35,712 nucleotides of DNA from GCA-1730015 sp964550655 (GTDB lineage: Bacteria; Pseudomonadota; Gammaproteobacteria; Granulosicoccales; Granulosicoccaceae), in NCBI GenBank assembly GCA_964550655.1, contig CAZKAQ010000025.1:1-35712 (forward strand). Direction: 5' to 3'. The notes beneath the pieces were generated by a model. The model searched no databases. It had not been told where the DNA came from and saw only the letters and a list, made by a program, of their open reading frames with translations. The position numbers and the translations under genes are program-made. Positions 7,028 through 14,850 of the stretch are shown in pieces (position 1 is the stretch's first letter; each line of letters starts with the position of its first letter).

Positions 7028-8473
7028 ATGAGCGGATCCGATACCGAACTCTGTGATTTGAGCGCTACTGAAGCGTTGTCATGTCTTAATGCCGGTGATA
7101 TCACAGCCGTAGAGCTTTTTGAAAGCTGTGTCAGACGTATCGACTCCATTAACCCGTCGGTTAATGCAATTGTTGCTATCGATACCGAGGCCGGTCTCGC
7201 TCAGGCGCAGCTCGCTGACAAGCGCATAGCAGCTGCAGAACAGAGCTTGCTTTGCGGACTGCCGGTTGCAATCAAGGATCTGGAAGCGACCCGGGGTCTG
7301 ACTACGGCCCAAGGGTCAATGGAATTTAAAGGCCACGTTCCCGAGGTCAGTGATCCGATTGTTGACTATATTGCTTCAGCTGGTGGAAATATTTTTTGCA
7401 AAACCAATGTGCCGGAGTTTGGTGCCGGTGCAAACACAGTGAATGAGGTCTACGGAGCAACCGGGAATCCGTTTAATCCACAGAAGACATGCGGCGGGTC
7501 TTCGGGTGGTTCGGCTGTAGCATTGGCAACCGGCATGGTGCCTCTGGCGACTGGCTCCGACTATGGAGGCAGCCTCAGAACACCGGCTTCATTTTGTGGT
7601 GTGGTTGGTTTCAGGCCTTCCCCGGGGCTTGTACCATACGCGCACAACGGCGTGGGTTTAAATCCTTTTGTTGTGCTTGGTCCAATGGGGCGAACTGTTG
7701 CAGATGCTCACTTGTTGCTTCGCGCGCAGTCTCACAGCGACAAGCGCGATCCTTATTCGGCGGGCTCTTCTGGCGTGCACGATTCGCTGCCCTTAGCTGA
7801 CCTTTCCAGCATAAAAGCAGTCTGGTCTATTGATCTTGGATGCTGTGAGGTTGATCGAGACATAGCGGCGTGCTTTGAACAGCGCATATCACTTTTTACA
7901 CATGCTTTTAAAACGTGTGAAAACAGACATCCTGATTTTACTAACATACACAATACGTTTGAAGTTTTACGTGGTGTATTTTTTGTGGCCGGTAATCAAG
8001 AACGGCTGGAAACTTACAGGGAAATTCTGGGCCGGAATATCATCGATAATACAGAGTACGGGCTTGATCTGACGGCAGGCGAGATTGGTGCAGCATTCAC
8101 GCAGCAAAGCATTTTATACCGGCAAGTGTTGGAATTTTTCAGTACAACTGAAACTGATGTACTAATTTGTCCTGCGGTATCGGTATCTGCTTTTGATCAT
8201 TCTCAAAGAACGGTCACACAGATTAATGATGTTAAGATGACAACCTACATGACCTGGCTTGCATTGGTGTATGCGCCGACCATGGCGCTGTGTTGTTCGT
8301 GTGTAATTCCGTGTGGGGTGGATCATAATGGTATGCCATTTGGTATTCAGGTTGTCGGGCCTAAAGGGAAGGATACCAAAGTATTGAGTGTAGCGGCGGC
8401 GCTGGAGCAGCTGTTATCGGAGAACCCTGCCACAAAGAGACCATTGCCTGATCTCAAACAGTTATTGAATTAA
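7028..8473 (+). CDS. Amidase signature family enzyme
   Basis: An about 481-aa member of the amidase signature family with the complete Lys-cisSer-Ser triad: K83 (VAIKD), the Ser in GGSSGGSA (S158), and the nucleophile S182 (GGSLRTP). KTNVPEFG and TGNPFNP are also typical. Such enzymes hydrolyse amide bonds of varied substrates in the cytoplasm; the sequence does not reveal which. The substrate-binding second half is divergent and Cys-rich in one stretch (ALCCSCVIPCG). No GatB or GatC gene is adjacent, so a GatA role is unlikely. The frame is open from a TTG at 7016, but I chose the ATG at 7028; neither has a strong ribosome site. Confidence 0.88.
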   Translation: MSGSDTELCDLSATEALSCLNAGDITAVELFESCVRRIDSINPSVNAIVAIDTEAGLAQAQLADKRIAAAEQSLLCGLPVAIKDLEATRGLTTAQGSMEFKGHVPEVSDPIVDYIASAGGNIFCKTNVPEFGAGANTVNEVYGATGNPFNPQKTCGGSSGGSAVALATGMVPLATGSDYGGSLRTPASFCGVVGFRPSPGLVPYAHNGVGLNPFVVLGPMGRTVADAHLLLRAQSHSDKRDPYSAGSSGVHDSLPLADLSSIKAVWSIDLGCCEVDRDIAACFEQRISLFTHAFKTCENRHPDFTNIHNTFEVLRGVFFVAGNQERLETYREILGRNIIDNTEYGLDLTAGEIGAAFTQQSILYRQVLEFFSTTETDVLICPAVSVSAFDHSQRTVTQINDVKMTTYMTWLALVYAPTMALCCSCVIPCGVDHNGMPFGIQVVGPKGKDTKVLSVAAALEQLLSENPATKRPLPDLKQLLN

Positions 8474-8512
8474 TGTTAATTGTTCGACATTGCAGTTGTC
8501 GTTTATACAATA

Positions 8513-9172
8513 ATGGCAGACATGTATTGGATCAATCTTAAGCGGTTACATTTGGCGATTTTGGCAATTGTCGCGACCAGTTGTTCGACACAGTTGCAAC
8601 GCCCGTCTGTGCCCGAGCCGTCGCCTTTCAATGCAGTGTGTAATCACGAATTCAGCGCCAGTCAGACCGATCTGCAGCCATCATTTACAGAGAGAGAATC
8701 CAACTCAATTATTGACGGCGACACGACAGAGACATTACTTTCTTCACTAAGCACAGCTACGGATTTTCAGGGCAAAGGTAACTCAAGGTGGATGGCGAGC
8801 TGGTCTTTTGATGCGCGCCCGAGTGCTCTTGGTTGCGCTATAGACAACGTAGTGACAAGTGTTGAAGTGGAATACAATTTTCCGCTATGGCCTGAGCAGC
8901 TATCTGTGACAAACCGTAATCTTGTAGATCAATGGAATCAATACAGCGACGCAATGCGTGCTCATCATTGCAGGCACGGTAAGGCGGGTATTGACGCTTC
9001 ACTGGAGGTCAGGGCCAGACTGCAGCAACTGGAAGGGTCTGGCAGCTGTGAAGCGTTAATCCAGCAGGGTGATGCCCTGGCCATAAGCATAATTGATGAA
9101 TACAAGCAACTTGAAAAGGGTTATACACCGCCGGAAATTTCTGATTTCCTGCAAGTTAAAAGCCCTGAGTAA
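8513..9172 (+). CDS. DUF922-like putative lipoprotein with degenerate protease motif
   Basis: A 219-aa protein starting with a hydrophobic signal and a possible lipobox (IVATSC, Cys24). The middle resembles DUF922, a family annotated as secreted Zn-dependent proteases: WMASWSF, a conserved Cys, VEYNFPLWP, then NQYSDAMRAHHCRHG and a final helix with a second Cys. In DUF922 the helix usually carries HExxH; here it reads H151-H152-C-R-H155, so the catalytic Glu is replaced. It may therefore be a non-catalytic homologue. The start is uncertain: ATG at 8513 or 8522, and the frame is open to TTG 8480. It ends 2 bases before the convergent DUF1028 gene. Confidence 0.6.
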   Translation: MADMYWINLKRLHLAILAIVATSCSTQLQRPSVPEPSPFNAVCNHEFSASQTDLQPSFTERESNSIIDGDTTETLLSSLSTATDFQGKGNSRWMASWSFDARPSALGCAIDNVVTSVEVEYNFPLWPEQLSVTNRNLVDQWNQYSDAMRAHHCRHGKAGIDASLEVRARLQQLEGSGSCEALIQQGDALAISIIDEYKQLEKGYTPPEISDFLQVKSPE

Positions 9173-9174
9173 AT

Positions 9175-9852
9175 TTACTCATCGCCCGGTACTCCATAAC
9201 TTGGTGCAAGGGTAGGGTCCAGGGCACGCTGTGTATAGTCAGCAAGTTGCGGTTTATAGACCTCCCATGCGGTAGCGATGTTTTTTATCGGGCAGGCGTC
9301 GGGTGACCAGTCGCAGCGAAGTTCTGCCACCGGCCAGCTGACGTTATCTACCAACAGTAATCCTGCTGAATGCACCGGCCCGGCCTCTCCGCCGGCGGTT
9401 AAGCCTGCCTGAAGTGCTGTAATAAGCCGGTCGCCCAGGTGGCCCGATGTTGCATGAAAAGTATCTACCATGGTTTTTGGAATCGTGGTGTTATCGAGCA
9501 GATTACCGGCAGATGCTGCATTGGTAATTGCGTGTTCTGCCACCGTGCCGAGAGCTTTGTCACCTGAGTGAATCTGTGTATTACCGTCTTTGTCAACGAC
9601 CAGCAGCTGCCGGTAATCAATGAAGTTTGTGGTTGACGTTATTTCTGCAAGTGACTCGGCAGCGCCTGCACCGTTACGCATCAGCTGTAAGACGGCAGGA
9701 CCGAGAGACGGGTCGGTGATGTTTTGTGATGCCACAGCACCTGTGCCGGCCTCGGCCCATGAACACCTTGCAGCCACTGCCGGTGAGGAAGAAGATATGG
9801 CAATACCGAACATACCGCTGTCTTTACAGCGGGCGACCAGGGAAAATGTCAC
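9175..9852 (-). CDS. DUF1028 family protein (Ntn-hydrolase-like)
   Basis: A 225-aa protein matching the DUF1028 family from its first residues: MTFSLVARC, GMFGIAISSSSPAVAARC, GAVASQN, LGPAVLQLMRNG, QLLVVDKDGNT, HSG and a conserved Asp/Trp-rich end (SWPVAELRCDW). The family is predicted to adopt an N-terminal nucleophile hydrolase fold; its substrate is not established, although it often occurs near amidases or peptidases in amide catabolism. An amidase and a DUF922 protein lie next door, on the opposite strand. The start codon is GTG. No signal peptide is visible, so it is probably cytoplasmic. Confidence 0.85.
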   Translation of the reverse strand: MTFSLVARCKDSGMFGIAISSSSPAVAARCSWAEAGTGAVASQNITDPSLGPAVLQLMRNGAGAAESLAEITSTTNFIDYRQLLVVDKDGNTQIHSGDKALGTVAEHAITNAASAGNLLDNTTIPKTMVDTFHATSGHLGDRLITALQAGLTAGGEAGPVHSAGLLLVDNVSWPVAELRCDWSPDACPIKNIATAWEVYKPQLADYTQRALDPTLAPSYGVPGDE

Positions 9853-9978
9853 GCTGAGTATCCGTAGATTTATAAATGTGGGTATAGAATATCAGTAAGT
9901 GATTTTTTTTGTTTGCACCATCGGCTTATACCACTTTGCGGGTACCGGTTTGTACGCCTGACTACAGGCGGTAATTTA

Positions 9979-11835
9979 TTAGTATTTTAGTAGCGTCGAT
10001 GTTTGACCACTTGCCTGCTCATAGAGCCATCTGCCACCGTAGACAGATAAATGATCTGTATCTGAGTACAGCAGTTTGTCGCCTTCGTACAGCTGACTGA
10101 CATCGGTTATCGATGTGTATGGGTCGTAGAATTCAGCCCCAAGTGCTGTGACTCTTTGCTTCACGGCATCGTTGTATCCCGGATACAGATCATTGACCGG
10201 ATCAGCAGGCTTTGGGCATGAAATTCCCAGACGATCACAGTTGGCAACCTTGGACGGACTGAAATTCAGCAATGGTGGCTGGGCCATAACAATGACTTTT
10301 TTCGAATTAGCCTGAGCCAACATGATGATTTTATCTACCTCGGAGAGATACTCTTCGTTATCAAAGTTTTGATCCCATCGAAAGGCGATAACAGAAATTT
10401 CTGTGCCCTGCTGTACCGCTTCGACATAAGCAGTAAGCGTGGAGTTGCACTTGGCTGACTGTATGGTAGGCGAGCAGCCGCCGGAAGCATACATCTTCAA
10501 TTGCATTTGTTCATCTTTGGCAAGCATTGAAAGCATTTCAAAGTGATGTTCTGCATGACTGTTGCCGTAGAGAAGTATCTCTTTGTCACTGCTTTCATCA
10601 CCGCCTATACAGCCGAGATTCACAAGCGACGGGCAAGTGTTTTTATTAACGTGACTGAACTGGTAAGCCGTATCAATGGTGTCGGTACTAAACCTCTCTG
10701 GCATGCCCTTTTTTAGCACCACACCTACTGCCAGTAATACCAGCGCCGCACTGGGAATAGCAAAATACCAGACCAGTGCTTTAATACCGACAACGTTAGA
10801 TCTGCGCAGAGGTCTTTCGACCGCATAGTAGGAGCATATACTGAGTGCGAAAATGAGTGCAAGGCAAATGGCCTGAACACTTAATGGCAGATGCAGATAG
10901 CCTTCGGTAGTGTTGAGAATGTAGCGTGCAAATGCCAATACAGGCCAGTGAAAAAGATACAGTGAGTACGACAATAACCCGATCCAAACGACTACACTGT
11001 TTTCAAGTGCTTTGTTGACCCATGTGCCTTCACTGTGAATAATTATCGCGATTGGTACACAAGCCAGAAGTGCCGAGAAGCCCGGAAAAACCAGTTGCTT
11101 GTCAAAAAACAACAGCGTTGCAAACAATACTGCGACAGCAACAGATGCGAGCAGGTTAGAGTCACTTTTCTCCAATGTGCCTTTGGCGTGGAAAATGGCG
11201 AGTATCGAACCTGCCAGTAGTTCTCCCATACGAGTTAACAGGAAGTAGTAACTGAGTCCCGCGAGGTTACTTTTACCTGACATATATTCAGCCAGTGCGA
11301 AGCTTGCCAGGGCGACAATGCACAGTATGACAGTCAGGTTTATTTTCTTTAAAAACCTGATGCAGATGATCAGTGCTATTGGCAGAATGAAATAGTATTG
11401 TTCTTCCACTGATAGCGACCAGGTATGTAGCATGGGCCACTCAGAGGAATCGGAAGAGAAGTAGTCGCCTGTTCTGAGTGCAAACTGCATATTTGAAACA
11501 AACAGTATTGCACCGAGTATGGATATACCGGTTTTAAAGAAATCGTACGGCAACAGGATGATGTAGGCGGCAATCAAAGTCAGGATTACCATAAAATACA
11601 GCGGTGGCAAAATCCGTTTTGAACGACGGACATAAAAATTGGTAAATGTGTACTTGCCACTCATCACTTCGGTGTACACGATTCGGGTAATCAGGTAACC
11701 GGATATCACAAAGAAAATATCTACACCGAGGTAACCTGCGGTTAAATAAGCAGGATCAAGATGGAACAGCAGCACCGCGAGTACCGCTACCGCTCTTAGC
11801 CCATCTATATCTTTTCGGTATTGCAAACTATTCAT
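9979..11835 (-). CDS. Acyltransferase-3 / SGNH fusion O-acetyltransferase (OafA-like)
   Basis: A 618-aa protein with an N-terminal integral-membrane acyltransferase-3 domain (residues about 1-350, ten or so membrane helices; YRKDIDGLRAVAVL, catalytic-type H25 in FHLD, FFVISGYLIT, RRxKRILPP, WSLSVEEQYY) and a C-terminal SGNH-hydrolase domain (about 410-618) with nucleophile S426 (GNSHA) and D592-x-x-H595 (DTDHLS). Such proteins O-acetylate surface or periplasmic glycans such as LPS O-antigen or exopolysaccharide. The exact glycan cannot be predicted and no glycan cluster surrounds the gene, which stands alone. A short hairpin (9955-9970) lies just beyond the stop but lacks a T-tract. No clear ribosome site precedes the ATG. 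Confidence 0.9.
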   Translation of the reverse strand: MNSLQYRKDIDGLRAVAVLAVLLFHLDPAYLTAGYLGVDIFFVISGYLITRIVYTEVMSGKYTFTNFYVRRSKRILPPLYFMVILTLIAAYIILLPYDFFKTGISILGAILFVSNMQFALRTGDYFSSDSSEWPMLHTWSLSVEEQYYFILPIALIICIRFLKKINLTVILCIVALASFALAEYMSGKSNLAGLSYYFLLTRMGELLAGSILAIFHAKGTLEKSDSNLLASVAVAVLFATLLFFDKQLVFPGFSALLACVPIAIIIHSEGTWVNKALENSVVVWIGLLSYSLYLFHWPVLAFARYILNTTEGYLHLPLSVQAICLALIFALSICSYYAVERPLRRSNVVGIKALVWYFAIPSAALVLLAVGVVLKKGMPERFSTDTIDTAYQFSHVNKNTCPSLVNLGCIGGDESSDKEILLYGNSHAEHHFEMLSMLAKDEQMQLKMYASGGCSPTIQSAKCNSTLTAYVEAVQQGTEISVIAFRWDQNFDNEEYLSEVDKIIMLAQANSKKVIVMAQPPLLNFSPSKVANCDRLGISCPKPADPVNDLYPGYNDAVKQRVTALGAEFYDPYTSITDVSQLYEGDKLLYSDTDHLSVYGGRWLYEQASGQTSTLLKY

Positions 11836-12251
11836 GAATTTATTCGTTCGGGCTGTTTAATCGCTTACCGGTATCGACCGTGTCTGAAGTCGGCGCTGAT
11901 GAAATTTTCAAGGCAGGGGACTGACCTTCACAAGCGCCCTGTGAACAGACTTACAGGTGAATCAACAGCATTTTTGACGCCAGCAAATACACCATATTGC
12001 AGCTGTGCTCAGATGCTGTTGGAAATCAGCGAAATGTGAATGACAGTGACGAATTTCAATCTACCAATTTCAGCGACAAAACAGGGTGACTGGTTGGCAA
12101 TTGGTGGGTCGGGATACCCGTGAAAGCCCGCTGCGGGGTGCTGCCAGGTTATTGTATTTGCCTCGTGACAAACATCATTTACATCAAAATACAGCTATCG
12201 GTCAGAGACTTATGTAATATTGCCGTTGAGCATTTCTGGAGATAATCAGGT
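11836..12251. other. 416-base intergenic region with GC-rich hairpin-forming segment
   Basis: This gap between the divergent acyltransferase and M48 protease genes holds no convincing ORF. The part near 12107-12145 can form two short neighbouring stems (GGGT/ACCC around CGGGAT and CCCGC/GCGGG around T). I could not match it to a known riboswitch or small RNA. The 60 bases before 12252 probably hold the M48 promoter, and GGAGA lies shortly before the ATG. Confidence 0.4.
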
Positions 12252-13799
12252 ATGAAAAAATTCGCAATTATCACGAGCCTGATGTTGGCTCTGACGGTCG
12301 CAGTTGTATCGTGCGCGACTAATCCGGTAACCGGTAAAAAAGAGCTCAGTTTCGTCGGCGAAGACTGGGAGCTACAGGTCGGGCAGCAGCAATACAGCCC
12401 TTCGCGACAATCGCAGGGTGGTGATTACCTTGCCGATCCGGTGGTTCAGCGCTATGTCAACAAAGTCGGACAACGTGTCGCTGCGGTCAGTGATCGCAAG
12501 CTGCCTTACGAATTCAAGGTGATCAACTCTGGAGTACCCAACGCATGGGCCCTGCCAGGCGGTAAAATTGCCATCAACCGCGGCTTGTTAACAGAGCTCA
12601 AAAGTGAGGCAGAGCTGGCTGCTGTGCTCGGACATGAGGTGGTGCATGCGGCGGCAAGGCATGGTGCACAGGGCTTTAGTCGTGGTGCTTTGCTGCAGGG
12701 TGGGCTGGTTGCCGCCACTATTGCTACATCGGGTAAAGAGTATGCCAATCTCGCACAAGCGGGTGCAGGTATCGGTGCGCAGTTGATCAATACACGTTAT
12801 GGTCGCGATGCAGAACGCGAATCAGACAAGTTCGGCATTGAGTACATGGTGGCCGCGGGTTATAACCCGCAAGGTGCTGTTGATTTACAAAGAACCTTTC
12901 TGGAGTTGTCAGGGGATCGCCGGCAGGATTTTCTGAGTGGCCTGTTTGCCAGTCATCCTCCATCTGCGGAGCGCCTTGCAAATAATCAAAAGCTGGCTGA
13001 AAAACTGGGCACAACCGGTGAAACCGGTCGTGAGGTATATCAGGCAACCATGAGCGGACTACTGGAGTCGAAGCCTGCCTACGACGCTTATGACGACGCT
13101 GTAAAAGCTTTTGCTGAAAACGACACACGCGGCGCGCGTGCGCTTTTACAGCGCGCAATTCGTATTGAGCCCAATGAAGGTCACTTCCATTCACTCATGG
13201 GTGACATCGACTATAAGGAAAAAAACCCGCGCTCGGCGCTGCGTCACTACAACAGCGCGATCAGTAAAAACGACAATTTCTTTTATTATCACCTGAGGAA
13301 AGGTCTGGTCAGTGAAGAGCTGCGTGACTATCGGACTGCCAATGCATCTCTCAGTCGCAGCGCTGAGTTACTGCCGACTGCAGATGCCCACAACGCACTG
13401 GGGAATATTGCTCGTTTAAACGGTAACAACGAGCAAGCTATTTCGCACTACAGCAAGGCGGCAGGACAGAACAGCCCGGCAGGGCAACAGGCCCGCAATT
13501 CAATGATAGATCTTGATCTGCCTTCCAATCCCGGTAAATATATTTCAACCCGACCGCAAATTGCGCGCGACGGAACCGTCAATGTTCTTGTTCAAAACGC
13601 AACACAACGAAATGTCAGCAATATAGTTCTGAATGTGGTTTACCCACTCAATGGACGGCTTGTGGAGAAAACAGTATCGGTGAGGGGTACTCTGGCTGCA
13701 GGAAAAACAACCAACGTCAATGCCGGATTGCGCATTAATCCGAGTCTGGCGAGAAACGTTAAAAGCGGTGTTGTTCGAGCTGCTCTGGCGCGCAGATAG
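12252..13799 (+). CDS. M48 family metalloprotease lipoprotein with TPR repeats (BepA/LoiP-like)
   Basis: A 515-aa protein with a lipoprotein signal (lipobox VVSC, lipidated Cys21) and the M48 zinc site H128-E129-x-x-H132 (GHEVVHAAARH), plus a downstream Glu/Asp motif (AERESDKFG, third ligand probably E190). Residues about 270-410 form TPR-like helices, and about 425-515 look like an extra beta domain. The opening CATNPVTGKKELSF is common in outer-membrane-linked M48 proteases. The closest functional analogues are BepA and LoiP, which police outer-membrane protein assembly in the periplasm. The C-terminal beta extension is not part of BepA as I know it. The ATG has a good ribosome site (GGAGA). 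Confidence 0.88.
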   Translation: MKKFAIITSLMLALTVAVVSCATNPVTGKKELSFVGEDWELQVGQQQYSPSRQSQGGDYLADPVVQRYVNKVGQRVAAVSDRKLPYEFKVINSGVPNAWALPGGKIAINRGLLTELKSEAELAAVLGHEVVHAAARHGAQGFSRGALLQGGLVAATIATSGKEYANLAQAGAGIGAQLINTRYGRDAERESDKFGIEYMVAAGYNPQGAVDLQRTFLELSGDRRQDFLSGLFASHPPSAERLANNQKLAEKLGTTGETGREVYQATMSGLLESKPAYDAYDDAVKAFAENDTRGARALLQRAIRIEPNEGHFHSLMGDIDYKEKNPRSALRHYNSAISKNDNFFYYHLRKGLVSEELRDYRTANASLSRSAELLPTADAHNALGNIARLNGNNEQAISHYSKAAGQNSPAGQQARNSMIDLDLPSNPGKYISTRPQIARDGTVNVLVQNATQRNVSNIVLNVVYPLNGRLVEKTVSVRGTLAAGKTTNVNAGLRINPSLARNVKSGVVRAALARR

Positions 13800-13813
13800 C
13801 AATAGCGTTCGAG

Positions 13814-13834
13814 GCACCGGCGCCATGCCGGTGC
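13814..13834. terminator. Hairpin downstream of the M48 gene
   Basis: GCACCGGC and GCCGGTGC form a perfect 8-bp stem with a 5-base loop, 14 bases after the stop codon. No T-run follows, so intrinsic termination would be weak; it may only stabilise the mRNA 3' end. Confidence 0.35.
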
Positions 13835-14012
13835 TGCGGTTGATTTGCTGTCACTGTGCTGCTCAATCTAAAAGGTTCTGTAAACCAACTGCTGTAATGC
13901 AGGCATGCCTGTCGGTATCAGCATCGATTTACCAACTCCCAGGTGTCTTTTGCTCTGGTAAATGCCTATAATCGGGCCTGTCATCGGATTAAGTCACATA
14001 GGGACATGTGCA

Positions 14013-14831
14013 ATGAACAGAACCACATCCAACTGCGCTGCTTTCAAAACTGCATGGGTGCAGCGATTCTTCTCCCGGCAGCTATTGCACGCTGCTCGCA
14101 TCACAGTTGCAGTGCTGTCAACGCTATTCTTTATCAGCCCGGTTCAGGGTGATAACGCAGATTCTGATCTGGAAACGGCACTTTATATGGCAGATGTACT
14201 GCGAGCTGCAAGAAGTGAGATAGCCAGCCAGCAACCTAATATCAATAACGAACTGCTTGGCGACAAAGGCCTGAGTGGTTCGGTTCTCATTGAGCGAACT
14301 CTCGCCAGACTTAAAGAAGCAGGCAAGCCAGATCCGTTGCAGTTTCCTCCGGATAGCCGCGCTGGCAAAATTATCAATGCGCAGCTTAGTGCGATGGAAG
14401 AAATAATCGACGAAAACCAGGCACTCATTAACCAGGAGGGTGTTGGCTTTAAGGGTTTTGTGCCAGCTGTGTTTGCCCAGCTCAGTAATGAGCGCTTTAG
14501 TGAGAAAATGGATCAGATTGCTGAAATTAAAGTGACCGCACCGATCCAGTTTGTTCGAAACAGAAAAGCCCGACCCGACAAATGGGAACTATCAACAATA
14601 GAAAGCAGGTTTCTTGCTGAAGACTGGCAACGCGGTGAGCTCTACTCCGAACTAACCACCGATGATAAAAACGCCAGCGTTTTCCGGGTTATGGTGCCTG
14701 AGTATTATGGCAAAGCCTGTTTGGCCTGCCACGGCAGTCCGGTAGGTGAGCTCGATGTTACCGGTTATCCGAAAGAAGGCGGCAAGCTGGATGATCTCGG
14801 TGGAGCTATTAGTGTCACGCTATATAAATGA
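14013..14831 (+). CDS. Exported Tll0287-like (DUF3365) protein with CxxCH haem motif
   Basis: A 272-aa protein with an N-terminal hydrophobic signal (about residues 28-46) followed by a Tll0287-like domain, a PAS/globin-like periplasmic sensor fold. A single c-type haem motif C236-L-A-C239-H240-G lies near the C-terminus, with family-typical segments NxxALINxEGVGFKGFVP and APIQFVRNRKARPDKWE. In other bacteria this domain is often fused to histidine kinases or cyclases as a haem-based redox or gas sensor. Here it is separate, 19 bases upstream of a hybrid histidine kinase, so it probably feeds signal to that kinase. I chose the ATG at 14013 (AGGGAC upstream) over the frame's ATG at 13962. Covalent haem binding is inferred. 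Confidence 0.82.
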   Translation: MNRTTSNCAAFKTAWVQRFFSRQLLHAARITVAVLSTLFFISPVQGDNADSDLETALYMADVLRAARSEIASQQPNINNELLGDKGLSGSVLIERTLARLKEAGKPDPLQFPPDSRAGKIINAQLSAMEEIIDENQALINQEGVGFKGFVPAVFAQLSNERFSEKMDQIAEIKVTAPIQFVRNRKARPDKWELSTIESRFLAEDWQRGELYSELTTDDKNASVFRVMVPEYYGKACLACHGSPVGELDVTGYPKEGGKLDDLGGAISVTLYK

Positions 14832-14850
14832 CTGAATAGTAGTCAATCTA

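Noticed and set aside
7028..8473. GatA subunit of the tRNA amidotransferase
   Set aside because: No gatB or gatC is next to it, and the second half diverges from GatA.
12107..12145. Cobalamin riboswitch lookalike (GGGATACCCGTGAAAG)
   Set aside because: The conserved CCCGCNACTG box and the other paired elements are absent, and the downstream M48 gene is not a B12 gene.
12506..13194. Antisense ORFs inside the M48 gene
   Set aside because: They overlap a clear protease coding sequence and show no domain features.
13962..14012. Upstream ATG for the Tll0287-like protein
   Set aside because: It would add 17 residues before the signal peptide, and the ATG at 14013 has the better ribosome site.
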